Below, in pieces: positions 35,882-49,048 of a stretch of 64,000 nt of DNA. This DNA is from Chamaea fasciata (lineage: Eukaryota; Chordata; Aves; Passeriformes; Sylviidae), in the NCBI GenBank assembly GCA_029207755.1, contig JARCOQ010000002.1:55269172-55333171 (forward strand), read 5' to 3'. Numbering within the stretch: the first letter of the stretch is position 1; each line of letters begins with the position of its first letter. A program made the position numbers and the translations under genes. The notes under the pieces were generated by a model that saw only the letters and a program-made list of their open reading frames with translations, was not told the DNA's origin and searched no databases.

Positions 35882-36823
35882 GACTGTTCTATATGATTAC
35901 TGGGATCCCCAGGCAATTTCTGACAACCTCTGTTGTTTTGTACTATGCACAATCTTAGGTGAAAATGCATCAAATTTTGCTGTTACTAGAACAGAGAGAA
36001 GATGGTACAGCAGCACTTTCCAGCTTATGGAAAACAATACGAATTACTGAAAACATCAAAGTTGGAGATTGAAAAGAGAATACAAGGGGAGAAGTGGGAC
36101 TGAGGCTTATGTCTAAGAGTCACTAAAAGAAAAGAGATTCAGGAAATTCCCTCAGTTAGGGTTGGATATCAATCCAGTTTTCTATAAAGGAAGAAAAAGG
36201 CACTATTAAGTGCTTAAAGTAAATATGGACATGGGTGGTTACTAAAAATAACAGAAGAGGAAATCAGAAGTTTGTAAATGCGAGAACAGAATGAAGAAGA
36301 CATAGTGGTTAGAAAATAATGTATCTCGTTTGACTGACCAATCTGACCTCTTGCTGTGTCAGTCTTTACAGTGATCCATACCATCCTTCCACATGGACAT
36401 ATATCACCTCTCACAGCCTTCTGAGACCAAAGATGACATGCCAGGAGTCATCTGCAGCACCCACTGAAGCCCTGGGTTGCAGCTCCTGTGGCACACCTAT
36501 GACAAAGTCTTCATGGAGCTTGTCACTTGGTCTGGTCCCTGCTCCATAGGCAGAACCCCTGCACAGGACAGCAGGATAGAGCCGTGACATGGGCAGGACA
36601 GAAGACTTGTGTTCCTGTCACTGCAGAGAGAACCACCTGCACTCAGTGGCTCACAGATGAATGAGCACAGCCAAGAAATTGATGATATCCAGAAGGAGCT
36701 GGTAGAGGACTCTGAGTCCTCATCCTCATGTTTTTCCACATCAAGCCCTGAGAAATAGGGCATCAGCAGGAAAGGCATTGGAAAGAAAACAGCTAAAGCA
36801 ATAGAGCAGTCAGCTTCACTGGG
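35882..36823. other. Noncoding DNA, no gene seen
   Basis: Unique sequence. Minus-strand frames of 66 and 93 codons show no domain and no splice support. Confidence 0.6.
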
Positions 36824-36860
36824 TTTTCTAAGAACTGGTTAGAGACAAGTTCTTAGAAAA
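36824..36860. repeat. Perfect 13-bp hairpin, 11-nt loop
   Basis: TTTTCTAAGAACT (36824-36836) and AGTTCTTAGAAAA (36848-36860) are exact reverse complements separated by GGTTAGAGACA. The stem is too short for a typical microRNA precursor (about 30 bp of mostly paired stem), and flanking bases do not clearly extend it. Confidence 0.9.
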
Positions 36861-37691
36861 ATCTCTCCTAAGAGATCACTAAGGGTTAGTGTGCTGCGTC
36901 ACAATAGTGTTATGAGCAAGATAGTTACTCTGGTGTTTTATCACACCTTTATACACACACCTAATTCACATCAAGATCCCAGTACCATTCTTTCTGGTTT
37001 CTCACCACTTTTCTTACACTCCTGGTATCTCTCATGTTGCCTATTTTTTCAGCCTTGTTTACTGGATTTTTTGAAATCATCTGGATGGATAGGTTTATCT
37101 CAAGAAATAGATAAGCTGCCTTCATGAACATCCTAGAAATGGTTTTATATGTCCTCAGTGATAAATGTCACCTACTCTAGGTACACTCAAGCCAGGAAAT
37201 GTCTTGAGATCCCTTCCAGTGCTCCATGTCCCCATTTCTGTGAAATAATGGCATGCATCCAAATACCTGAAAATATGTCCAGCTACTTATAAACTCCTTT
37301 TATTTTTCCAAGAAACACTTGAAAATTTTTATTCATTCACATTTCCAATATTTTATTATTACTTTCTAAAAATCCAGTGTAAAAAGGAGAAATGCTTTCT
37401 ATGAAGCAGATACGGGATTGCCAGTGAAACCTTGGTTTGACACAGTTTTGGATATCTGGAATTATTTGCTAAGTAAAAGTTTTACTGAGTTTTACTGTTA
37501 TATGATTCATTAAATATTCCCTTAAGAAACCCTTTAATCAAGGAAATGTATTGTCTCGGGGCAGAATTGGTTTATGGGCTAAGTCATCACATATGTTAAC
37601 TAGGATGTAAAGTATCAAAGATCTGAAACACAAAGAGCATCATTTATAACTAGTAAAACTGGCTTACAGCTTTCTCTGGGCCATAAATTTT
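36861..37691. other. Noncoding AT-rich DNA, no gene seen
   Basis: No gene is supported. A perfect 10-bp tandem duplication (AGTTTTACTG twice) occupies 37478-37497. Confidence 0.6.
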
Positions 37692-37732
37692 CCACCTACC
37701 TACCTACCTACCTACCTACCTACCTACCTACC
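37692..37732. repeat. (CCTA)n tetranucleotide microsatellite
   Basis: About nine uninterrupted CCTA units (37695-37732). A simple repeat, probably polymorphic. Confidence 0.97.
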
Positions 37733-39350
37733 ATCTGCACATCTATTGCTTGCACACTGGTTAAATATTATTTGAAAGTATTTCAGCATAAATAAAATTA
37801 GCAATGGGTGAAAAGGAATGACTGTAAATAGGTTTCTCAATTTCACATCTTAACAGGAGCTCAAAAGGATTTGAGAAATTTGACTTGATATAACCTTATT
37901 TCTCTGTATTCTATTGACGGTTGTGTTATCTCACAGAAGGCAGAATTATAGGTCATCTTCAAATGAAGGGAACCACTTAGCTAATTTGGGGCCTTTCCAC
38001 TTCTGACTTAGTATATATATCAATCAGCAGATTGAAAAACCTCTCAAATGTGCCAAATGCAGTAATTAACATAATACAAATTTGCGTGCCTGGGTGATGG
38101 CAGAGAATTCAGCCTTTTCTGCAAATCACTCCTAAAGCTCCTGGGAACCTGGAGTTATGAGCAGGTCAGGATCAAACTGTAAACTCTCAGCAGTTTTCTT
38201 TATCTCACAGGAAGTCTGCTTCTAGACCATACGCAAGCAAGCCCTGGGGCTGTTTGTTTGTGTTCCTTTCCTTTCCATGGCACAAGTGGTTTGGGTGCAC
38301 GTGTTCCTGTCTGCTTTGGATGCAGGGCCATTGTGAGTGTGTTTACAAGTGGACTTCTCTAGCACGCATGCTGCAGCACCCACTATAACTCCCAGATTTT
38401 TGTATTGCAGTAAAATCCACACGCAGCTGACATCAGAGAAGCCCTGCCTGTCTTTCCACCTTGCAGCTATCCCAGATGTGCAACGCAGCTGCTCTCACGG
38501 TGTGTAAAGAACTGACAAGATCAAGGGGCTGGGCAGCATTCCTCTCAGGTCTGCCACTACTGCCTCTCCACAAAGATTTTAGGCAGCTGTAGCTCTGCCT
38601 GCACTTTCTGTGTGTGATGCTCTGATGTGCATTTTTGGTTAATGCTGGAGCACAATTGCAGACAATTGATGAGGTGATCCTGGGGTCAGGGTCTCAGGGC
38701 TTGTCTCAGAGAACTACTCAGGTTGGGAGGAATCTCAAGAGACTGTCAAAGCAGGGTCAGCAGAGAATTCAAAGCAGAAATTAAACAACTTGATACTTCT
38801 GACAATAATCATGAGAGCAGACCCGTCTCAAGCTTCCTGTCGTGGAAAGGAACGGCTGTACAAATGCTTGTGAGAAAGAGGTGGTGGGAAGGAGATATGG
38901 TCCATTTTAGGAAGAGAGATAAGAAAAATTTCAGGCAGTTGGGCCCAAAAGGCTGCAGGGGAGGAAGGAAGGGAACACAGAAATTAATCTTGGGCAATTG
39001 AGATAAGAGTCATGGTTTCAGAAAACATAATTTCTTTTTATTTTTCAGAGCTTGAAGACTGGGAACAAAATGTAATATGTGGCCTAATTCTTCTCTAATT
39101 TTATGTTTAATTAAGTTTAATTTCATTCAATCATTTACACTTAGATCAGCTAAATGAAGAAAAGGTGTGCTTCTGCTTGGGTAATCCTGTACTTCTGCTC
39201 AGGATAGGTAGAAATGGAAAGCACACCAGGTACAAGAAAGAAGAGGAGCCAGGGTGCACTTACTCAGGTCTGCATAATACAAAACCATCTTGAGGAAAAT
39301 CACACACACAGATTAAACCTGGATAAGGATCGATTGCAATTAAGCCACCA
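37733..39350. other. Noncoding DNA with a conserved-element-like stretch
   Basis: No gene is supported. About 38015-38135 is repeat-free and carries GCAGTAATTAACATAATAC, a TAATTA-type homeodomain core, so it is a weak candidate regulatory element. The remainder shows no recognised repeat or exon. Confidence 0.5.
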
Positions 39351-39436
39351 CAAAAACAAACAAACAACCCAGACCAAACAAACAACAACAACGAAAACCA
39401 AACAAAAGCCAGCACACAACAAGAAAACCCCAAAAC
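39351..39436. repeat. A/C-rich (CAAA/CAA) low-complexity tract
   Basis: Imperfect CAAA, CAAC and CCAAAC units. It gives rise to a Lys/Thr/Gln-rich plus-strand open frame (39214-39522) that should be regarded as an artefact of composition. Confidence 0.9.
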
Positions 39437-42400
39437 CCATGAAAAGACATTCTGTCTTTCCTTGGGCTCCTTTCTTCAATCACAAAGTGCTAACTGCTTT
39501 GTTTGACCTCCAAAGTCACTAGAGTTTATTCTACTCAGGCCTGATCCTTCAGGATGTCAGCTGAGCCAATGTTCTCAGTATAATCACAAATTCCAAAAAT
39601 GTATTCTTTTGAAAGGTCTGAAGCACTTGCAGAAATACAACTTGCCCCTTGCACCTGCCCAGATCCAGCTTAGGGATATCATTAAAATAATTGCATCCCC
39701 TTTAAGACAATTTTTATGCAAGTGTATGAGCATAAAATATCTTCAAAGATCAAGAACATTTTATTGCCTGCTCTCTTTGAGTGATGCGTCATTAGATCTG
39801 CCTGCCTTAGATTTGGCCTTCAATGCTGCTCTCACATGATGATTTGCAACTGATAGTGCCCCACTTTTATGTCCCCACACCTTTTTGAGTTAGGCAGTGA
39901 AAATGAGGATCTGACTCTTCATCACCTCACTAATCCCAGTTTAGTCCCATTTCAGTGAGAAATATTTGTGCCTACCAATCTGGGCCAAGGACCCTCAGGG
40001 TCAGGTCTTCAAAGCTCACTGGCACAGACAGGACTTGCTGGGATGCTTAAATGTTCCTGCACTGGGAAGGAACTTTAAGGGGCTTTAGAGTGAGATTCAG
40101 GTATCTTTGAGGATGCTCTCTGTTCCTTGCATCCCTATAGAATCTGCTGTAGGGCAGTCTAGAATGAACAAAGAACTTGAACTATACCCACTCCCATTAT
40201 TTCCATAATAAGAAGACACTTTTCTTCCAGTTGTTCAAACCCCAATATGGTTTGCTGCAGTAGCTCTCTCCTTTGGTTAAATGGGTGATTAGCAGTACAT
40301 ACAAATGAAGGTACAAATTGAAAATGCAGTGACTTTTGTTCCAGTGTAATAAAACATCCACAGTTTCTGTTTCAATTTTTATCCCAAAAGTAAGTTGCCA
40401 GTGATTTTTGGCAATCTTTGTAACCGGTAGACAGAGTTCCATCAGCAAATAACTACCCGTTCAGCACAATTAAGTTTTTTTACTTTATAGATACTGACAA
40501 AGAGTTTTGTGAAAATAACTCCTGGGAGAATGGAAGTAGGAACATGGAAACATTCGTACTGAATTTGAGAAGTCTCTAGCTCTGAGTTACTTTTGGGCAG
40601 TTGGATGGATGGATAGATAAATCAATAGGCACATAAACAACAACAGACAGAGAAGATAGACAGTTCACTGGAGTTTACAGTTCTTTGGAAATTAAGTCTT
40701 GCATAACAGCTCAGGGTTTGCACACAGCAGCCCATGGCACTGTTATTTCCAATGCGTTGTGGCAGGTATATCAGCAGAGCTTTACAGCACGAGCCACAAA
40801 GTCAGAGTTCTCCATCCTATCCAGCTTTTTCAACCAGCAGGGCAGCTGCTCAGCTGATTGCTGGTAACCATTCCCTGTTTGTCACAGCTAAAATGCTTAC
40901 AATGACAAAGGCTTTCCAGATGAATTTGGGAGCATTTTCTGTTTTGAGAGGTGCAGAATTTCTGTGCAATGATTCTTCTGAGGCAGAGGCTTTTCGAGAT
41001 AAAATACAACTTCTGAAGCCTCAATAGACCTATATCTGCTTCCTAGTGACCCTATGCTAAAGGGATTACGCATTATCCCCACTGCACAGGGATACTTTGC
41101 AATTTAGTTTTCTCTTCTTTGGCAATTTCACTGCAAATGGACAATGTCACAATGGATGGTATGCTGGCTTGCAAGACCCCGAAGATTGCTCCTGTGTTCC
41201 TAGGTGCTTCCTTCCATTGGAGTATCCATCTATAATTTCCAGTGTTTGTTCCATTACAAATACTTTTGCTAAATAGATAAAAATTACGCTCACTGATTTA
41301 CGTAAGATAGCCCATCCACAAAGGAACAAGCAGTTCTACAAGGTCACTCAGATTTTACTCAGTCTGAAAGAAAACCCAGTCTTTGTTTAAATTGGCCAGT
41401 GGAATATCATGGGGGATACTGTGGGATCATATTCCCTTGGAAGTGCAGATGAGAGACTTTTCAGACTGTCAGAGCTTTTGTCCAGCCTGCACACCCACTG
41501 GGGACACCAGAGCCTGGCGGGGGTGTGTGGCACATACCCGTGTTTAATTTCATCGCAGAGTGGGGGCACACACCTCAGACATGCTCTCAGGTACCCCAGT
41601 ATAGAAATAGACTGAATTCCTTACCAACATCATTCCTCCTCCCTCACACTCACTTCTGTCAGGAGCGACATCCCAGACTCAACAGAAATATATGTTTTTC
41701 CGGTTTGATTTTCTGTTAAACAAAAGATACGCTGTGGTGCTTGTCTGATTCCTATGGTTACAGCTCATGGGTTAACATATAAGCAGCATATTCCTGAAGC
41801 ATTTATGTTGCTATTTCCCTTCACTTTGCCAAGGTAATGAGGTGTTTGATGAAGGGAATTCAGCTGCAGAACTGCAAACGTACACTCTGTAGGCTAGAGA
41901 GAAACCACAACAGGCTCTTGCTTTTAATATTCTGATAAATCGGGTATTTCTGCACCTTACATCAGACAGTAACACAATGCAGCTTTGTTAACCCACATAG
42001 AAAGTGCTCCTTCAGTAATGAAGTCTAGGCCTGTTTTGGCAAAATTAGATTTGCATCACTAATTCAAAGCACCAAAAAAATTCAAAGGATGCTCTGGAAA
42101 CAGAGGTTTTCTGCTCATCTGTTCAGATAAGTGAAGCATAAAGCCTTGACAATGTGAGGAGGTAATGGAACAAATTGCTGCCAGCATGCTGCACTGGTTA
42201 GTTGGATTAAAAGGGCATATCTGTTGATGATTGTCTTCTGTTTTGTTGGTTTTTTTTTTCTAAGAAACATATCAAGAAGTGTATTCAAACAGTTCAAAAT
42301 CACTGATGGCTTTTGTTATCAGTTGCCTGGTGTCGGATTGTTGATAGCTTCAAGACCCTCTTTCTTTTTCAAGACTTTAAACAATCTAATTCAAGTTTCT

Positions 42401-45121
42401 TGGAAATAAATCAATACTTGATATCACCTCTGAATAGCATGCTGGCCAGACAATCTGCCTGCCTTATTGAGACATGGCTTAAAGTCACTGGTGTCAGAAT
42501 TTAGGCTCTCACCTTTTTGCTTGTGTCTTTTCTTTGCAGGGAAGGTTTACTTGTTGCAGTTAAAGCTTCAGACCTTCCCTACACGAGGCACAGCTGCTGC
42601 ATGGCAGAACACAGGCGCTCCAGAGGAGTGTTGTGATCTACTCTGATTTCATTAACCCTTGCTGTGGGTCTGTGTGGGAGGTGGGCTGTGACAGATTGAC
42701 TGCAGCTTCCCAGCTATCTTCCAGCCATCCAGGAGCAGTTGATTGCACACTTTGCCTCTCCTTTGTCATTGATTCCCCAGTAGCATACACAAAAAATGAG
42801 GATGCAGTAGACTTTCAAATAGTGTTAGCCAGCTGGGAGGGAAATGGGGCTCCGTGGGGTGTCGAGGGAGTACTACCCAAGGCTGTTATGACTCTGCTTT
42901 TAGTTGGCCCTAGTAAACACCTCTCCAGGATGGGCAGTCACTTTGGTAGAGAATATTTACCTTTTTTAAAGTGATTTCAGAACCTGACAAGGCATAAGTA
43001 AATTCTCTGGAGGCTTGCTTGAAACTGTTTAGCCTGAATTTTAAGGGAAGTAAAATTGCCCTTCTGAGCAGTTAGGTCATAGGTAAAGCCTAGGATTCTT
43101 ACTCTTGCTTTGAAATTATGCTGAAATAGGAGGATTTACTGAAGTCTGGTAGTTTAGTTTAAAAAACAAGAAAGCCCAGAGGCCTTGATACTGAGCTGTC
43201 TTTGCTTCTTGGCCATTTTCTTTTCCGCAGCAAGGGACAAAAAAGGCCCAGCCTGTTTGTGCTTTCTATTTGAAGTTTCCTTGGGAAGAACCCCCAGTAA
43301 AGAAATACCCAGCAGAGAGAAGAGATCATTGTGCCATATGTGCAGACACAACATAGCTCCAAGCCTCTCCAAGCCTGAGTTCATCCCACTCTACTGTTTG
43401 GACATCTCAGTCTCCAGATGCACCCATGATCTTCTCCTGGGAACAGCAGGAGAGTCTCCGCCCCTTCATACTGCTTTTATGAAATCACATGGACATTTTC
43501 CCCACTATCAGCTGATGATGTAGTTGGCAAGAGCTCTTACTGCAGTGCTGTGGAGGTAGAGGAAGATGGTATTTAGGAGGTTCCACTGTGTTTGAAGACA
43601 TAGTAAGAAAGAAAGGGCTCATTCAGATACTCAGTATCAGAGTTAAACATCCAGTGTAATAAAATATTCAGGCTGCTCTTTGCCAGACCAAGCTGAGCTG
43701 TTTCAGCTGGTACAGATTGGAACTGAAATGTGTCTTCAGGCAGAATGGGGGAAAAATAATTATCCTGATGACATAATTGAGGAAAATCAGGGTCACAAGC
43801 CTGGATAGTGATCACTGCCAGACAGAGGTTACACATAATCTTTCTTGGCCACATTCATGGGAGTGCTGCAGGAAATTGGTTTCCTCCCCTTGATGCACCC
43901 AGGGAACTATGCATTCAGGTTTAAACATGTGTTTAATGCTGTGTTGTCCTACACATGGTCCTAAGAAGACACTCTTCAAAGAAGCAAGTCTGGTGAAATT
44001 CAGGTGTGATTTACGGAGTCAGAATGCACCAGACTCCAGCTGCTGTTCATGTCCTTGCACAGTTTACCAATTTTATCACCTAGTCCAATGGCCTAAATTT
44101 GGCATGCCATTTAGAACTGCAATGGCTGTGGAGAGTGAGTGACCTCCAGAAGAGCAACCTCCACTGAAATCTCCCACCAGTGACCACAGCAGGAACTGTG
44201 CTCCTTTGCCCGCCTCTCATGTGCCCCCGCAGAGCAGCACTTGGACAGCAAAATCTGCACCTGGGTCTCTCCCCATCCCTGTCTTTTTCTGTGGCACCTA
44301 TGTAGGTGGAACCTGGCTGATTTAAAGCCCTTATGGTGAAAAAGGCACTGTACTCTTGCTGCTATAGCACCTAATACTGAATTTAACAGCTCAGCAGAGA
44401 GGTCCCAGCCTCCTGAAAAAAAGCACGTCTCTCCTCTCGTGGCAAAGGAGATTTGAAAAGCCGGTGAGCATGAACTGGAATTTTTCTGTTAAATACAGCA
44501 TCAAAGCCTTTCATTAGGAGCTAAATGGATAAAAACAGTGCATGAAATTGAAGTTGATAATTAGCTAGTCAGTCCCAGTGAGGAGCTCGTAACTGCTTTA
44601 ACCTTCGAGCTTTGTGCAAGGGTTGAGAGGAGAAGCTCATCTCTCTAGCTGTGCAGTACAACGGAGCTCACATGGTTTTTACCTGAGGATATGGCAGTGC
44701 AATGAGCTAAGCCCTGGTGAAAGAAATAAAATTGCAGATCAAAGGTAATATATAGAAGAGATTGGTCCTAAGCTGCCTGCCAGAAAATTAATGTGAAGAC
44801 TTAATTCCCTCAGAGATGCTCAGAGTCTTGTCAGCAGCATCCCAGCATGCCACCCAGCATCTGTAAGAGTTGTTCGGGTGAGGTTTTCTGAGTCTTTGTG
44901 GGTAGAAAAGACAGAACTGATCTGACATGCAAAATCTTAATTTTTCTTCCCTGGAAGCACGGACATTTCTTAGGCCACTACTGTTATCTGATATTTCTCT
45001 AAAGACAAGTTGCTATATTGTGGCCTTGGCCCACAGGCCCTGAAGCCAGTGGAAAGTCTTCCAGATGACTTTTGCTCTGTCCTCTGGTGAGGGATGGGAA
45101 TCCTGAATGGGAAAAGGTCTT
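39437..45121. other. Noncoding DNA, no gene seen
   Basis: About 5.7 kb with no supported gene. The longest frames are 112-113 codons (42633-42974 and 43185-43523), without domains. A short GGAT/GATA tract lies near 40602-40620. The stretch about 44460-44770 is repeat-free with an ATAATTAG core near 44560 and looks like a possible conserved noncoding element. No CpG island was found. Confidence 0.5.
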
Positions 45122-45230
45122 TGCTTTATGATTCAAAGATTCACTAAATTTAGGATTAAGAAGAACCATTAGATTGTGTAGTTGTGCTACCTGTGCACCA
45201 TATATACCAGTTCACCTATACATGCTGGCA
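45122..45230 (-). mobile_element. Probable ancient CR1-like fragment
   Basis: The plus strand reads GATTCAAAGATTCACT, then AGAAGAACCATTAGATTGTG, then CTACCTGTGCACC and TTCACC. The order matches the complement of the 3' end of old reptile-type CR1 elements as I recall them (AGGGACCATTAGATCATCTAG, then a CTGACCTCCTG-like block). It is heavily diverged, so orientation (minus) and limits are tentative. Chance resemblance is possible. Confidence 0.35.
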
Positions 45231-48200
45231 ATGGGGTCAGGAATCTGTACTTCTCTCCAGTATCTCTTCCCATCTCATACTGCAACTAGATAGAAGCATC
45301 TCTTACTGATTCCACATAATTGCCTACTCTAGTAAAGTCACTTCCCAGCCCTTTCTTTGCTGAAATTTCAACCTCACATTTGCAGACATTTTTCCCAGCC
45401 CATGAGTAATTTTTTATTGCCTTTCTTTATTGTCTCCTCCCTTAGGAAACCGATGCTGAAGTTGTCTACCAGCCATGTTTTCACAGGGGTGAACCATGTT
45501 CCTTACTTATCATCTGCCTGTTTGTACAAGCAATAATTACTTTTTTAGCTCTCCTCGCCCCACGCTTGCAATGAGAGCCCATCACTGCTTCCAGAAGACT
45601 GTCCTCTGTTTCTCAGGTAGAGCCTGTATTTTTGTAGGTAAATTTTGCTGAGTTTTCCTCTGGACTTCTATTCTAATGCTTTTTGTTTTAAGAAGCCTGA
45701 TGTATCAGAAAAAACCTGCAGAAAAATCTTCTGTGATTCAGCATTTGCACCAAAATTTGTGCCAGCCATTAATTTTTATCTGTAGTGATTTCATAGCTAT
45801 TTCTGGTCTGACCTCAAGTATCTCAATTTCAGGTTTAAAACCCAAAAAAATTCTTTGTTTTTCTCTTCCGTGAAGTTGCTCAAGAACAGCCAGCACAAAT
45901 TCACATCTTAGCCTTGAGTAGTAAAGCTTTTAGGATGGTTTTATGACCATGTATCATCAGGTCAAACAGTCTGCAAAGCCAGCCAAAGCAGATGTTTTTT
46001 CCTGCAGTGCGCTATCAGGATATGGTGGGTGAGCAAGACAACAGTAGAAGGGCAAAAGCCTGAGTGGGAACCAGCCCAGCCCACTGTCATTACTGTGCCT
46101 CAGATGCACTGTAATCTGCACTCCCCCCCAAATGCTGTGCGTAGGAGAGGCAGGGATGCTTTTAAAATAACTTTAATTGCAGTTACAGATACTATGTGTC
46201 AGTCCAGAGTTATGATTTACCATGTCTCAGACAATTCATGGTTGGTATCTGGGACATATAATCACGTAGAAAGCAGAGGTAGGACAAAGGTGGCAGGCTT
46301 TTGCCAGGCAGTGCTGGCAGGACTTGCTGGGATACATGAAGGAGAGACTCTGAGTCACAGGAAGAAAACTGGAGTGAGAGTATTCCCCGTTGGCTGAATA
46401 AACAAATCTAACATGCTGTAAAGCATCCTGGTCCCCTGCTCTAACTAAGCTAAAAAAACCTGACACATCTTCTAAAAGTGCATACTTTCTTTCCTGTTTT
46501 TTGTTGGATATAATGATATATTTAAGATTACATTTGTCTTTCTCATGGCTTGTTTGCTGCAGTTGCCTTCTAGTCAGCTGGTCTTTCACACATTTTCTTC
46601 AGAAAAGTTCTCTGCTGACAGCAAAATCTTTTGTTAATTGAACCTTGGATAACATTCTTTTTTATTCAGATTCTCTGATTTCTCTCTGCATTAGCAAGAA
46701 ATTCTTAAATCACCAGCCACATCAGAGACTGCCTCCCCTATAATGCCTTGACTTTCAATGCTAGCTCCATTTATGACCCAAGTTTATCCAGTTCTCTACA
46801 ATATTTCTTCTGTGAATCCCCTTCTCCTGTTCACCTAACAACTGCCTATGTAGCCCCCTTTCAAATGCTTCACTTTAAGTATAGAGAGGTATGATTCACT
46901 TAATTTTCTTTGTCTCAGAAAATTAATTGCCCTAACAAGGAAAGATCACTTAAATCTAGTGTGCTGCATATCTTCATTTGCTTGTTATCCACATTCTTTT
47001 ATTTCATTCTAAAGACTGCGGTTGGTTGAGATCAGAAGAACAGGCCTGTGTATTTCCATGTCACATTTTTTACATTTCTAAAACATAAATATTACTTTTG
47101 CTGTTCTCTATTTCTGTAATATCACCCCTAAACTGTGAATTTTATTTAAAAACTTTGCTGCCTAACCCGGTGTTGCTTGCTGGTTCTTTCAAAGTCCAGT
47201 GATGGAGGTTATCCATTCATGAATCCATAAACACCTGAGCTCCATGTAGTTAACCTCATTTGCATTAACCACTGCCTTTCTCCCCAAGCTCTTGAAAACA
47301 GAGGCAACACATTTACTTAGGTTTTGGAAACAAACTTAAAATATCTTTAATGTTCACTCCATAATGCTGAACTTTCTTACTTCTCCATTTTTTTGTATAA
47401 CCAGTGAAGGTATCGTCCTTTCTCACGACCTTTGAAGTCTAAAGTTCATTCGGGGTTTACAAAATCTTGCTTTTACCTCTATGTCTTTTAAAAGAATTTC
47501 CTTGCTTTCATTTTCCTATTTTCCTCTCTCTGTTTGCTGTTTGTTTCTAGGATTCTTCATCTTGGATTATTCATCCAGTTATGATAGCAGTCCTTCTGTG
47601 CTGGTTTTTCTCTCTTCTTTCTTGGAATGTGCCCATGGAAGTTTAAGGTATTTCTACAGTTGATTGAAACTCGCACACACACATTCAAATTGTCAGATTA
47701 GCTGTCTCTGATAATTGGCTCCTTCAGTCCATCAAGGCTTCTTCCCTTTAAATAAATCATTAAAAAAAAAAAATCTTACTTGGCAGCTTTTCTTTGCTTT
47801 TACTGCATTTAACTGAAAGGTTACTGACTCATAATCCACCCCTCCATAAATATTTGCCATTGGCACCCTTTTTATAACCCAAGATCCCACACATCTCCTG
47901 AATGTCTGTTTTTTCACTGTCTTCCTTCTCTCCTCATTCACTCCTCCATGGAAATACCACCTCACTGGAAGCTTCTGATTCCAAGAGCAGAAATCCCTTA
48001 CCCAGTTAATGGATGCTCTGAAGTGCCCCCTCAGGAGCCCCGCAAGCTATGTTAAGCACATACACCAACATTCAGGCAAGGGACAAGGTATTTGGATGCA
48101 TACATGGGAGCTGTGTGTCAGAGCTCCTGCCCCGGCCAACAGCACCTGTGTCTCATTAACACCAGGCTCCACTGCCAGCAGAGTCTGCAGAGCTGTTTGG

Positions 48201-48697
48201 AAGACAGGTGCAGGTGACTTGAATAGCTCTGTGCTCCTTGCTCTGACTCTGCTGGCAAAGCATGGGCCTCCAGACACCCCTGAGGACCCCATCTACATTT
48301 GAGATGCTTTTCCAGAAAGGTGTGGTGCTCTTGTGTCGTATCTACAAGTTTAGTGAAGATGTCTTAGATGACCTCTGGTGTCATAAATAGCATCAGACAG
48401 CTACACTTAAGCCACTGAATTAAGCTCTGACTTTCCAATAAATATATAGGGAGCTTTGTCACCTTTTGCTCATGAAGACATTTACATTCATAGACCTACA
48501 TTTTTATGTCAGGAGTCTGGAGAAGACTGAAACAGGTTGAGGATGTTCCTAAAAGTGTTTCCTGCATAAGAAAGTTTCTTTTTCTCGTCTTTGAATATTG
48601 TTCCTGATAAGAAGAAATCTAAACTAATTTAAATTAAGAGGTGAAAGGGCAAGTCTGAAAGTGTCTCTTCTACACAACAATTTGTGCAGACTGCAAG
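45231..48697. other. Noncoding DNA, no gene seen
   Basis: No gene is supported. Frames of 122 codons (46029-46397, plus) and 117 codons (46236-46589, minus) overlap on opposite strands and lack domains. 46650-47660 is pyrimidine- and AT-rich. An A run spans 47762-47772. Confidence 0.6.
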
Positions 48698-48776
48698 AGG
48701 AAAGCAAAGCAAAGGAAGATACAGCAATGGCAAGGAAAGCAAGGCAAAGAAAGATACAGCAATAGAGAAAGCAAAG
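48698..48776. repeat. 35-bp imperfect tandem repeat
   Basis: Two full copies (48698-48732 and 48733-48767) plus a partial third. They share AGGAAAGCAA at the start and AAGATACAGCAAT in the middle, with a few substitutions. It is purine-rich and a small minisatellite seed. On the minus strand it produces a repetitive Leu/Pro/Phe frame of no significance. Confidence 0.85.
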
Positions 48777-49017
48777 TCAGTGCCAGGATAAATTCTCAGA
48801 TGAGATAAAAAGTACAAGTATTTATGAGAAAGTGGGTAAAGTTCTTAGTGATATGAGTCTGTTGAGTCATATACGGACATGAGCACAATGATGAGATGTC
48901 TTTTGTAAGAAGGACGTAGAGGATGTCACCTAGTTCAGTGTGAAATCTTGAAAGGGGATATAACTGATGTTCATGTGTTTAAACCAGTGAGGAGGAGGAA
49001 GGGCCAAACACAAGAGA
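48777..49017. other. Noncoding DNA, no gene seen
   Basis: Short unique stretch between two simple repeats, with nothing recognisable. Confidence 0.6.
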
Positions 49018-49048
49018 GGGGGGGGGGGGGGGGGGAGAGAGAGAGAGA
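49018..49048. repeat. Poly-G (18) followed by (GA)n
   Basis: Eighteen uninterrupted G (49018-49035) followed by alternating AG to 49048. This homopurine tract could form G-quadruplex or triplex structures. Long G runs are error-prone in sequencing, so the true length is uncertain. Confidence 0.95.

Noticed and set aside
36824..36860. Hairpin considered as a microRNA precursor
   Set aside because: The stem is only 13 bp and flanking bases do not continue pairing convincingly, so it is too short for a usual precursor.
39214..39522. Lys/Thr/Gln-rich plus frame
   Set aside because: Produced by translation of the A/C-rich low-complexity tract.
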